This document shows, in pieces, positions 54,624 to 62,588 of a stretch of DNA of 64,000 nt. Within the stretch, counting starts at the first letter, position 1, and every line of letters starts with the position of its first letter. The notes below the pieces were generated by a model that was given only the letters and a program-made list of their open reading frames with translations, was not told the origin of the DNA and searched no databases. This DNA comes from Comamonas sp009360615 (GTDB taxonomy: Bacteria > Pseudomonadota > Gammaproteobacteria > Burkholderiales > Burkholderiaceae_C). A program made the translations under genes and the position numbers. The stretch lies in assembly GCF_035784015.1 (NCBI RefSeq), contig NZ_JALKOW010000003.1, one strand, 5' to 3'.

Positions 54624-55520
54624 ATGACATCACCCTCCGTTGCTCTCACTGGCAGCATTGTTGCCCTCATCACGCCCATGCTCGAAGACGGTAGCGTCGA
54701 CTACCCGTCGCTGCGCAAACTCATCGACTGGCATGTGGCCGAAGGCACCAACTGCATCGGTGTGGTCGGCACCACCGGTGAATCGCCCACCGTGAATGTC
54801 GAAGAGCATTGCGAAATCATCCGCGTCGCCGTGGAGCAGGCGGCAGGCCGCGTCTCCATCATGGCCGGCTGCGGCGCCAACAGCACGCACGAGGCCATCG
54901 AGCTGGCCAGGTACGCCAAGAAGGTGGGCGCCGACAGCCAGCTGCAGGTCGTTCCCTACTACAACAAGCCCACACAGGAAGGCCAGTACCAGCACTTCAA
55001 GGCCATCGCCGAAGCCACAGGCGACCTGCCCGTGGTGCTGTACAACGTGCCCGGCCGCTCGGTCGCGGACATGCAGCATGACACCGTGCTGCGTCTGGCC
55101 CAGATCCCGGGCATCATCGGCATCAAGGAAGCCACCGGCAACATCGAACGCGCCCAATGGCTGATCCGCGACGTGCCCGCCGGTTTCGGCGTGTACTCCG
55201 GCGACGACCCCACCGCCGTGGCACTGATGCTGTGCGGCGGGCACGGCAATATCAGCGTGACGGCCAACGTTGCCCCCCGTCTGATGAGCGAGCTGTGCAA
55301 GGCCGCCATGGCTGGCGATACCAGGCGCGCCATGGAAATCCAGTTCAAGCTCATGCCCCTGCACAAGAGCCTGTTTGTGGAGGCCAATCCCATTCCCGTG
55401 AAATGGGCAGCAGCCCGGATGGGTTTGTGCGGCCCCGCCATGCGCCTGCCCATGACACCGCTGAGCGAGCAATGCGAAGCAGTTGTTGAGGATGCTCTGC
55501 GTAAAGTTGGCGTACTCTGA
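54624..55520 (+). CDS. dapA: 4-hydroxy-tetrahydrodipicolinate synthase
   Basis: DapA condenses pyruvate with aspartate semialdehyde in the lysine/diaminopimelate pathway, downstream of lysC. The 298-residue TIM-barrel protein has GTTGESPTVNVEEH, the tyrosine motif VVPYYNKPTQEG and the Schiff-base lysine in IIGIKEATGN (about residue 161). It is followed 63 bases later by bamC, a common arrangement. Confidence 0.97.
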   Translation: MTSPSVALTGSIVALITPMLEDGSVDYPSLRKLIDWHVAEGTNCIGVVGTTGESPTVNVEEHCEIIRVAVEQAAGRVSIMAGCGANSTHEAIELARYAKKVGADSQLQVVPYYNKPTQEGQYQHFKAIAEATGDLPVVLYNVPGRSVADMQHDTVLRLAQIPGIIGIKEATGNIERAQWLIRDVPAGFGVYSGDDPTAVALMLCGGHGNISVTANVAPRLMSELCKAAMAGDTRRAMEIQFKLMPLHKSLFVEANPIPVKWAAARMGLCGPAMRLPMTPLSEQCEAVVEDALRKVGVL

Positions 55521-55583
55521 TCGAGTTGCGCTAAGCTAGCGGTTTTTCGCACATAGCTTGAACGCTACCCAAGGACAATCCGC

Positions 55584-56696
55584 GTGAAACAACAAACAGC
55601 ACGTTTGAGCCTGCTCAGCATCGCGCTGGGCCTGTCTGCCTGCACGACCACGTTCCAAGAGACCAAGATCGACTACAAGAGCGCGGGCAAGAATCAAGCC
55701 CCCTCTCTCGAAGTGCCTCCGGATCTGACGCAGCTGTCGCAAGACTCGCGCTATACCGTCCCGGGTGGCGTGGTATCCGCTGCCGCCATGCAGGCCAATG
55801 CCAAGGCAGCCAAGCCGACCGACAACAACACCGCGGCCAACCAGATCGGAGACGTCCGCATCGAGCGCGACGGTGCCGAGCACTGGCTGGTGGTGGATCG
55901 CGGAGCCGACAAGCTCTGGGAACCCACCCGCGATTTCTGGCTGGAAAACGGCTTCATCTACGCGATGGAAGACCGCCAGCTGGGCATTCTCGAAACCGAC
56001 TGGGCAGAAAACCGAGCCAAGCTGCCCCAGGACATCATCCGCAGGAGCCTGGGCAAGGTGTTCGACTCGCTCTACTCCACCAGCGAGCGCGACAAGTTCC
56101 GCACCCGCCTGGAACGCGAACCCGATGGCAAGACCCGCATCTATGTCACCCACCGTGGCATGCAGGAGGTCTATACCAGCGAGCGCAAGGACAACACCAT
56201 CTGGCAGCCGCGCCCTCGCGACCCCGAGCTGGAGACCGAATTCCTGCGCCGCATCATGGTCAAGCTCGGCGTGAGCGAAGAGCAGGCCTCGGCCGTTGCC
56301 AAGGCCGACAAGTCTGCAGCCACCGCCTCGACCAGCGCACGCATGGACACGATCAATGGCGTGCCCACACTGCAACTGGAAGAAGGCTTTGAGCGCGCAT
56401 GGCGCCGTGTGGGCGTGGCACTGGATCGCACCGGCTTCACCGTGGAAGACCGCGACCGCAGCCGCGGCCTCTACTATGTTCGGTATGTGGACCCCAACGC
56501 CAAGCCGGAGTCCAAGGGCTTCTTCAGCAAGATCTTCAGCCAGGGCAAGGAAGCCGCAGCGCCTCAGAAGTACCAGATCCAGGTCAAGGGAGATGGCAAC
56601 AAGTCCCAGGTCAGCGTGCTCAATGAGCAGGGTCAGCCCGACAGCAGCGCCAACGGCCAGCGCATCGTGCGCATCATCACCGATGATCTGAAGTAA
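55584..56696 (+). CDS. bamC: Outer membrane protein assembly factor BamC (GTG start)
   Basis: BamC is a lipoprotein of the BAM complex that inserts beta-barrel proteins in the outer membrane. The 370-residue sequence has a lipobox LGLSAC with lipidated Cys20, an unstructured segment (APSLEVPPDLTQL) of the type that contacts BamD, and two helix-grip domains (HWLVVDRGADKLWEPTRDFW and FERAWRRVGVALDRTGFTVED, keys shown). The GTG is 8 bases after AAGGA. It probably shares the dapA transcript. Confidence 0.93.
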   Translation: MKQQTARLSLLSIALGLSACTTTFQETKIDYKSAGKNQAPSLEVPPDLTQLSQDSRYTVPGGVVSAAAMQANAKAAKPTDNNTAANQIGDVRIERDGAEHWLVVDRGADKLWEPTRDFWLENGFIYAMEDRQLGILETDWAENRAKLPQDIIRRSLGKVFDSLYSTSERDKFRTRLEREPDGKTRIYVTHRGMQEVYTSERKDNTIWQPRPRDPELETEFLRRIMVKLGVSEEQASAVAKADKSAATASTSARMDTINGVPTLQLEEGFERAWRRVGVALDRTGFTVEDRDRSRGLYYVRYVDPNAKPESKGFFSKIFSQGKEAAAPQKYQIQVKGDGNKSQVSVLNEQGQPDSSANGQRIVRIITDDLK

Positions 56697-56716
56697 AGAG
56701 CGCTGATCACATCCCA

Positions 56717-56748
56717 AAGCCACCAGGCTCGGCCCTGGTGGCTTTTTT
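56717..56748 (+). terminator. Intrinsic terminator after bamC
   Basis: An 11-bp stem AAGCCACCAGG/CCTGGTGGCTT followed by six Ts ends the dapA-bamC transcript. Confidence 0.9.
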
Positions 56749-56877
56749 CATGTCCGAACGCATCGAACTCCCTGCTCGTGACACGCTCTTGTCCGCCAGA
56801 ACCGGTTCAGGCACGTGCAGACCTTGCATGGCGACACACATCCACAGCTCAAGAACCCGCTGCAAAATCCAGACGCA

Positions 56878-56905
56878 AAAAAACCGCACCTGGGTGCGGT
56901 TTTTT
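56878..56905 (-). terminator. Intrinsic terminator after the Ala/Pro lipoprotein gene
   Basis: The 13-bp stem AAAAAACCGCACC/GGTGCGGTTTTTT lies about 40 bases past the lipoprotein stop on the minus strand. Its symmetry would also allow it to act on the plus strand. Confidence 0.85.
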
Positions 56906-56946
56906 CATGCCCGAGGACTGTGCCTCAGGCTGGCTGTTGCCGCAAA

Positions 56947-57213
56947 TTACTTGGCAGCAGGAGCTTCAGCGGCGGGAGCAGCAGGAGCGTCAGCGGCGGG
57001 AGCAGCAGGAGCGTCAGCGGCGGGGGCAGCAGGAGCATCAGCGGCAGGAGCAGCAGCGTCAGCGGCAGGAGCGGCGGGTGCTTCAGCAGCAGGAGCGGGA
57101 GCAGCAGGAGCTTCCACAGCAGGAGCGGGAGCAGCAGGAGCTTCTTCCTTCTTGCCGCAAGCAGCCAGGGCAGCAGCAGCGATCACGGTAGCCAGAATCA
57201 GAGAGTTCTTCAT
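56947..57213 (-). CDS. Small Ala/Pro-repeat lipoprotein
   Basis: An 88-residue predicted lipoprotein. The signal MKNSLILATVIAAAALAAC has lipobox LAAC with lipidated Cys19, followed by GKKEEAP. The rest is only Ala, Pro, Asp and Glu in repeats of the type ADAPAAPA and ends EAPAAK. AGGAAA precedes the ATG and a terminator follows, so it is a real gene. The mature part should be extended and perhaps act as a periplasmic spacer or peptidoglycan-associated linker. No function is known to me. Confidence 0.8.
   Translation of the reverse strand: MKNSLILATVIAAAALAACGKKEEAPAAPAPAVEAPAAPAPAAEAPAAPAADAAAPAADAPAAPAADAPAAPAADAPAAPAAEAPAAK
56954..57049. repeat. Tandem 24-base repeat in the lipoprotein gene
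   Basis: Four consecutive 24-base units at 56954, 56978, 57002 and 57026 differ at only a few positions. Each codes for eight residues (pattern ADAPAAPA). More diverged copies continue towards the 5' end of the gene. Such arrays can change copy number by slippage without a frameshift. Confidence 0.85.
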
Positions 57214-57590
57214 GACGATTTCCTAAATGGTAGGTTCAGCAGACGGTATGCAGATTGCCATTACGGTCAGCCTTTTGCAGCTATTGATCGCTATGGCAGA
57301 TCAGGTCAAACGATAAATTCGACTCAGCCCGCATTATAGGTAGTTTTGCCCATTGCTGACTGATACTGACAGCAACTAAACAATTCTGCACAAATCGGTG
57401 CGTTCTCATTTACCGGGCAAGCCCACGCTTGCCTTGAGTCACACTGTGGAGCATAAATTTCTTCCTGTCAAATCCCTGACAGGGCTTTGCCGAAGATTTA
57501 CATAATCTATACAAAGCCTGCCAAATCAACAGAGTCCACAGAGGACAAACCCGTAAGTTAGCACGATCACTGTTACAAGTCCACCCTGTC
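57214..57590. other. Intergenic region with lipoprotein promoter
   Basis: These 377 bases contain no gene I can support. On the minus strand a consensus TATAAT at 57338-57333 is the likely -10 for the lipoprotein; no good -35 is visible. The short hairpin CCCTGACAGGG near 57476 is not followed by a T tract. Confidence 0.5.
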
Positions 57591-58715
57591 TCAGTCGCCA
57601 GAGCGCACCCAACCCGCATCGAACCATGATGACAGCAACTCCAGCGCATCGTCGCTGGCCGTTGCCAGATCTTTGCGCGAGAGGGCCCGGGTATCGGCCA
57701 GCTTGCGCATCAGCGTGGCATCACGGCCGCCTGCCAGATAGCTTTCGCCATTGATGAAGATGTGCCTGGCGTCATACATCATGCGCGTGCGACGATCCAG
57801 CACCACGCTTTCGAACATGCCGTTTTCATCGCCATGCTCGAACCAGACATTGGGCTTGGGGTCGCTCAGATACTCGCCCAGCGCGCGCTCCAGCGCCAGC
57901 GGCTCGGCCATGGCCCTCTTGAGTGCTTCGCGGGCAAAGTCGTACATCCCCTCGGGAATCAGCGCCGGGTTGCTCACGGCCTCCTGCTTGGGATCGCGAT
58001 AGATGACCGACGCCTCGGGTTCATCGGGCTCGTCCGACATGCGCAGCAGCAACTCGCGACCCAGCTCGCTGCGATCGGGCGAGCGAAAGCCGATCGAATA
58101 GGTCATGCACTCGCCCTCGGCCACGCCGTCATGGGCCCACTTGGGCGGCAGATACAGCATATCGCCCGGCTCCAGAACGAACTCCTCTTCGGGCTCGAAA
58201 TGGGAGAGGATCTTCAGCGGCTTGCCCGGCTGAAGCGACAGGTCCTTCTGACGACCGATGCGCCAGCGGCGCTTGCCATGGGCCTGCAGCAGGAAGACGT
58301 CATAGCTGTCGAAGTGGGGCCCCACGCCGCCTTGATCGGTGGCAAAGCTGATCATCAGATCATCGAGACGCGCCTCGGGCACAAAGCGAAATTGCTGCAG
58401 CAGCTCGTGCGCCTTGGCGTCATGCATGTCCACGCCCTGCACCAGCACCGTCCAGCCCGGCTTGGTCAATGCAGGCAGGCTGCGCCGGGACAGCGGGCCG
58501 TGGCTGAGCTTCCAGTTATCGCCTTCCAGCTGCTGGATCAGGCGCGACTCCACGCCCTCTTCGCCCGCCATGGCCAGCAGGCGAGCACGCGGAATCGGGG
58601 CCTTGAAGCCAGGGATGGCCTGGCGCACCAGCAAAGGCTTTTTATGCCAGTGCTTGCGCATGAATTGAGAAGCGGTAAGTCCACCCAGCAGGGTGAGCGG
58701 CGTATTGATGTCCAT
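57591..58715 (-). CDS. Ribosomal protein hydroxylase, JmjC/cupin type (RoxA/YcfD-like)
   Basis: This 2-oxoglutarate and Fe(II)-dependent oxygenase family includes YcfD/RoxA, which hydroxylates an arginine of ribosomal protein L16. The 374-residue protein has the iron triad His134-x-Asp136 in GPHFDSYD and His195 in PPKWAHDGVAEG. A C-terminal winged-helix-like part (residues about 290-374) follows. The N-terminus FMRKHWHKKPLLVRQAIPGF is typical. Length fits RoxA. AGGA precedes the ATG at 9 bases. Confidence 0.9.
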   Translation of the reverse strand: MDINTPLTLLGGLTASQFMRKHWHKKPLLVRQAIPGFKAPIPRARLLAMAGEEGVESRLIQQLEGDNWKLSHGPLSRRSLPALTKPGWTVLVQGVDMHDAKAHELLQQFRFVPEARLDDLMISFATDQGGVGPHFDSYDVFLLQAHGKRRWRIGRQKDLSLQPGKPLKILSHFEPEEEFVLEPGDMLYLPPKWAHDGVAEGECMTYSIGFRSPDRSELGRELLLRMSDEPDEPEASVIYRDPKQEAVSNPALIPEGMYDFAREALKRAMAEPLALERALGEYLSDPKPNVWFEHGDENGMFESVVLDRRTRMMYDARHIFINGESYLAGGRDATLMRKLADTRALSRKDLATASDDALELLSSWFDAGWVRSGD

Positions 58716-58786
58716 GAATACAGTCCTGCTTTCTAAGCAACGGACTGCATTGTCCTATAGGCCTTGAAAACGCCGGTCGGCACAGA

Positions 58787-59737
58787 TCAATGACCGAGCG
58801 CCCTGAATTCGGACGGCGACATGCCGACATGGGCCTTGAAGGCCCGACTGAAGTGAGCGCTGCTGCCAAAACCGCAGCCCACGGCAATCTCTGTAATAGT
58901 CCGGTGCGCGAGCGCCGGGGAATGCAGCTCCCGCATGCAAAGCTCCAGCCGGCTTTGCTGGATGAAGCCGCCAAGCGACTGGTCTCGCCCCGCAAACGCG
59001 TTGTGCAGATGCCGACGACTGCAATTGAGCGCTTCGGCCACCTGATCGACCGACAGGCCGGGGTCCCGAACATGGCTGGCCACATGCTCGCAGATACGGT
59101 CGTACAGGGCCTGCTTCTGGGTCACCGCCGTGGCCTGCCCGCCCAGCGCCTGCAGGGACAGGTGCACCATGTCCACCAGCAGCTCCCCGGCGCGACGCGC
59201 CAGCGGAGCCGTCATCTGGTCGAGCTCCTGATAGGTGCTGCGCATGGTCTGCAGAGCAATGCGGGCGATGCCGGCGCTGCCCCCCACGGACCGCCCCATG
59301 AGGTTGTCCAGACGCAGGCCTCGCTCGGCAATGCTTTGTTTGGGCACCATCATGATCAGGTGCTCCGTGTGCTGCGGGTTGGCCACCACATAGGGCTGGG
59401 AGGTGTCATAGATGGCCCAGCTGCCGTTGCTCACGCAGGTCTTGCTGCCGCACTGCTGCACCTCCGCATAGCCGCTCCAGGGGGCCACGATCTTGAGATA
59501 GGCCGCTTCACTGTCGCGCAGACGGTGGCCGTCGCGCACGACGCGGTGGCGCCCGGCATCCAGCTTGGTGAGCATGACATCGCCTGCGTAGGCCACGCTC
59601 AGATGCCCGTCAAAACAGGTGTCGCCATACAGATCCGTCTCCAGCCCCGAGAACAGCCGCGCCATCCAGTCCTGCCAGGCGGGCGCCGTTTCTTTCTCGG
59701 AAAGACCATCGGTACTCAGTACCACGGGCGTGGTCAT
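58787..59737 (-). CDS. AraC family transcriptional regulator (FeaR-like), probable regulator of the pch operon
   Basis: The 316-residue protein has an N-terminal AraC-binding-like sensor domain of the FeaR type. The C-terminal double helix-turn-helix begins LSVDQVAEALNCSRRHLHNAF and ends EIAVGCGFGSSAHFSRAFKAHVG (key CGFGSSAHFSRAFK). FeaR controls an aromatic aldehyde dehydrogenase in E. coli. This gene diverges from a 4-hydroxybenzaldehyde dehydrogenase gene across 355 bases, so it very probably activates the pch operon with p-cresol or a product as signal. The start MTTPVVLSTDG follows GAGGAG. Confidence 0.88.
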   Translation of the reverse strand: MTTPVVLSTDGLSEKETAPAWQDWMARLFSGLETDLYGDTCFDGHLSVAYAGDVMLTKLDAGRHRVVRDGHRLRDSEAAYLKIVAPWSGYAEVQQCGSKTCVSNGSWAIYDTSQPYVVANPQHTEHLIMMVPKQSIAERGLRLDNLMGRSVGGSAGIARIALQTMRSTYQELDQMTAPLARRAGELLVDMVHLSLQALGGQATAVTQKQALYDRICEHVASHVRDPGLSVDQVAEALNCSRRHLHNAFAGRDQSLGGFIQQSRLELCMRELHSPALAHRTITEIAVGCGFGSSAHFSRAFKAHVGMSPSEFRALGH

Positions 59738-59894
59738 GGGCCTTGACTCCTCGTTGTATCGATCTCTGCCTGTCCCGGCAAAGTGCACCCATTATCGGTA
59801 AGTGAGCACCGTCGTGCCTGCAGCGCGACGAATCTCCTGGCAGGGACTCGATCTAGTGCAAACCCTAGGCCGCATGCACGATTCGTCAAACGGT

Positions 59895-59939
59895 TTGTGC
59901 ACATTGTGCACAGCAAGCAGCCGAGGCTTTTCCTACGAT
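59895..59939 (+). promoter_or_regulatory. Tandem TTGTGCACA operator and pchA promoter candidate
   Basis: Two perfect contiguous copies of TTGTGCACA (59895-59903, 59904-59912) each contain the palindrome TGTGCACA. They end just where a -35 would lie for TACGAT (59934-59939). A direct-repeat site abutting a poor -35 is what an AraC-family activator needs. The rest of the 355-base regulator-pchA gap shows no gene. Confidence 0.55.
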
Positions 59940-60092
59940 CACTCACACGCCAGTGTCAGGCGGAACTCAAGAAAAGGTGCAGACAAGCCCGGTGACACAA
60001 GCTTCGCGCAACGGGACCCGTCTCGCTTTTTTCAACATGCATCAACAGGCAGTGACTGCGGTCATGCGCCCTTGGTAGTGAAGGAAACAAAG

Positions 60093-61544
60093 ATGATTGA
60101 ACCACGCATGCTCATCGGTGGCCAGAGCGCACAGGCCAGCAATGGCGCCACTTTCGAGCGCCGGAACCCTCTGGACGGATCGGTTGCCACGCGTGCCCCG
60201 GCAGCCACAAGCGCCGATGCAGTGCGTGCCGTGGAGGCCGCTCAGGCCGCTTTCCCCGCCTGGGCAGCTCTGGGCCCCACAGAACGCCGGCTGATGCTGC
60301 TGAAGGCCTCCCAGGCACTGGAAGCCAAGTCCGAGGCCTTTGCCGCAGCCATGGCAGCAGAAACCGGCGCCTCCGGCATTTGGGCCGGCTTCAATGTGCA
60401 TCTGGCGGCCAATATGTTTCTCGAGGCCGCATCGCTGACCACCCAGATCAACGGCCAGCTGATTCCTTCGGACATTCCCGGCAGCCTGGCCATGGCCGTG
60501 CGCCAGCCTGCCGGCGTGGTGCTGGGCATCGCTCCATGGAATGCCCCCGTCATTTTGGCCGTACGAGCCATTGCCACGCCGCTGGCCTGCGGCAATACCG
60601 TGATCCTCAAGGGCTCGGAACTGTGCCCCGCCACCCACGGCCTGATCATCGAAGCGCTGCAGGAAAGCGGCTTGCCGCCGGGCGTGGTGAACTTTGTGAC
60701 CAATGCGCCCGAAGACGCCGGTGCAGTGGTCGAGGCCATGGTGGCCCACCCCGCCGTGCGCCGCGTGAACTTCACAGGCTCCACGCGCGTGGGCCGCATC
60801 ATCGGCCAGACCTGCGCCAAATACCTCAAGCCCGTCATTCTGGAGCTGGGCGGCAAGGCCCCGTTCGTGGTGCTTGACGATGCCGACATCGATGCCGCCG
60901 TGGCCGGCTGCACCTTTGGTGCCTTTGCCAACTCGGGCCAGATCTGCATGTCCACCGAACGCATCATCGTGGACGAGGCCGTGGCCGAGGAATTCATCGC
61001 CAAACTGGTGCAGCGCGCCCAAGCCCTGCCCCTGGGCGACCCGCGCCAGGGGCCCGTGGTGCTGGGCTCCGTCGTGGACATGAACACCGTACACCGCGTC
61101 AACGAACTCATCGACGATGCCGTGAGCAAGGGAGCCAGGATTCTGTGCGGAGGCAAGGCCGGCGACACCCTGATGGCCGCCACGCTGATCGATGGCGTGA
61201 CTCCAGAGATGCGCATCTTCCGCGAGGAGACCTTTGCTCCGGTGAAGGCCATCGTGCGCGTGCGCGGCGAGGAGCAAGCCATCGCCATGGCCAACGACAA
61301 CGAGTTCGGCCTGTCTTCCGCCGTCTACACCAAAGACACCGCCCGCGGCTGGCGCGTGGCCAGCCGCATCGAGGCGGGCATCTGCCACGTCAACGGCCCT
61401 ACGGTGCACGACGAAGCACAGATGCCTTTCGGCGGCGTGAAGAACTCGGGCTACGGTCACTTCGGCGGTCAGGCGGGTATCGATGCGTTCACCGATACCC
61501 GCTGGATCACCCTGCAGACCCGCCCGCGCCACTACCCCTTCTGA
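60093..61544 (+). CDS. pchA: 4-hydroxybenzaldehyde dehydrogenase (aldehyde dehydrogenase family)
   Basis: The enzyme oxidises 4-hydroxybenzaldehyde, the product of p-cresol methylhydroxylase, to 4-hydroxybenzoate with NAD(P)+. The 483-residue ALDH has the catalytic Cys285 in NSGQICMSTERI, Glu251 in LELGGKAPFVV, GSTRVGRIIG in the cofactor domain and the C-terminal GGVKNSGYGHFGG. It resembles vanillin/salicylaldehyde-type dehydrogenases. The ATG at 60093 follows AAGGA at 7 bases; the open frame upstream is not needed. The assignment rests on operon order with pchC, pchX and pchF. Confidence 0.9.
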   Translation: MIEPRMLIGGQSAQASNGATFERRNPLDGSVATRAPAATSADAVRAVEAAQAAFPAWAALGPTERRLMLLKASQALEAKSEAFAAAMAAETGASGIWAGFNVHLAANMFLEAASLTTQINGQLIPSDIPGSLAMAVRQPAGVVLGIAPWNAPVILAVRAIATPLACGNTVILKGSELCPATHGLIIEALQESGLPPGVVNFVTNAPEDAGAVVEAMVAHPAVRRVNFTGSTRVGRIIGQTCAKYLKPVILELGGKAPFVVLDDADIDAAVAGCTFGAFANSGQICMSTERIIVDEAVAEEFIAKLVQRAQALPLGDPRQGPVVLGSVVDMNTVHRVNELIDDAVSKGARILCGGKAGDTLMAATLIDGVTPEMRIFREETFAPVKAIVRVRGEEQAIAMANDNEFGLSSAVYTKDTARGWRVASRIEAGICHVNGPTVHDEAQMPFGGVKNSGYGHFGGQAGIDAFTDTRWITLQTRPRHYPF

Positions 61545-61720
61545 AGCGCACAGGACAGCGGTCCATGCCGGCAGGCAGGACTGCCGTCTTCGCTTGAAAC
61601 CTCCATCACGGGCGTTGGGCCATGAGGCACAGACCTCAGCTGCAGCGCCCGCATGGGCAAGGCGCGCATCCCACGCTGCGCCTTGTGTCTGCCGACCCAC
61701 AGAACCACCGGAGACCCACG

Positions 61721-62041
61721 TTGAAACATGCCTCCCCACTGGCCCTGGCAGCCCTGCTGTCTGGCCTCAGCCTCGCCGCCTCGGCGGCGGACTCTCACGG
61801 CACTGGCCCCGGCCAGCGCTTCTACGAAAAGACTTGCGCCAAATGCCACGAGGCCGGCATAGGTCCCGTCATCAAGGGGCGCGGCTTTCCGCCCGCGACC
61901 TACGTGATCATCGCGCGCAACGGCATGAACGCCATGCCGTCCTTTCGCGTGACCGATATCGACGATGCCACGCTGGAAGACCTGGCAAACTATCTGTCCA
62001 AGACAGAGGCTCCCCAGGCCGCCAAGCCGGCCGGGCAGTAG
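61721..62041 (+). CDS. pchC: p-Cresol methylhydroxylase cytochrome c subunit (TTG start)
   Basis: PchC is the periplasmic cytochrome that takes electrons from the flavoprotein PchF. The TTG at 61721 follows GGAG at 7 bases and gives 106 residues with a signal peptide cleaved after ASA. The haem site CAKCH has Cys39, Cys42 and His43, and the axial ligand is probably Met72 in MPSF. The mature size of about 80 residues is that of PchC. Starting further upstream would destroy the signal peptide. Confidence 0.92.
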   Translation: MKHASPLALAALLSGLSLAASAADSHGTGPGQRFYEKTCAKCHEAGIGPVIKGRGFPPATYVIIARNGMNAMPSFRVTDIDDATLEDLANYLSKTEAPQAAKPAGQ

Positions 62042-62054
62042 GGAGGACGATGCA

Positions 62055-62570
62055 ATGCAAGCCGATCGTCGCTCTCTTCTCAAAGGCCTGACCGCTGCCG
62101 GCCTGGCGGTCTCCGGCATAGGCTGGGCACAGACTGCCACCTCCGCTGAAGACCGTACCGTCTGCACAGCCACCCGTTGCACCCAGGTGCTGGCCGTGAC
62201 CTCCTCCATGCACGCCAGCGCTCTGGACACGGCCTTTGCGGCCGGTGTTCAGGGTGCGAGCCGCAACGCGGTGCACACCGGCCTTCAAGGTCTGGACAGC
62301 GCCGCTTTCAACCAATTGGGCGAGCTGCTGGCTGACGGTCAGGAAACCCTGCTGGTGGGACTGCTCGATGATGCCTCGGCCACGCTGGTGCTGGATCTGG
62401 TCCGCTCTTGCGGGGGCCGCGTGCTGGCCATGGAGCACCATCGCGTGGATGGCGCCGCCGCTGGCTGGGCCAGGGCACTGGGCCAATCGCTGGCCTCCGG
62501 CCAAGCCATGAACATCTCTACAGCAGTCACCGGCAACGAAGCCCGCGTGTCCTTCAGCTGCGTCATCTAG
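62055..62570 (+). CDS. pchX: PchX-like protein of unknown function with twin-arginine signal
   Basis: A gene in this position, called pchX, occurs in the pchACXF cluster of Pseudomonas putida and has no assigned function. The 171-residue protein starts MQADRRSLLKGLTAAGLAVS, a twin-arginine signal (Arg5-Arg6, then LLK). The mature part has a Cys pair (VCTATRC), another Cys in RSCGG and one at SFSCVI, which could form disulfides. GGAGGA precedes the ATG at 7 bases. It lies between the subunit genes of the enzyme, 13 bases after pchC. Confidence 0.82.
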   Translation: MQADRRSLLKGLTAAGLAVSGIGWAQTATSAEDRTVCTATRCTQVLAVTSSMHASALDTAFAAGVQGASRNAVHTGLQGLDSAAFNQLGELLADGQETLLVGLLDDASATLVLDLVRSCGGRVLAMEHHRVDGAAAGWARALGQSLASGQAMNISTAVTGNEARVSFSCVI

Positions 62571-62588
62571 AAACAAGGAAAGCAGAGC

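Noticed and set aside
59802..60092. 97-residue upstream extension of pchA
   Set aside because: It crosses the putative operator and promoter and is not part of the aldehyde dehydrogenase fold; the ATG at 60093 has a good ribosome-binding site.
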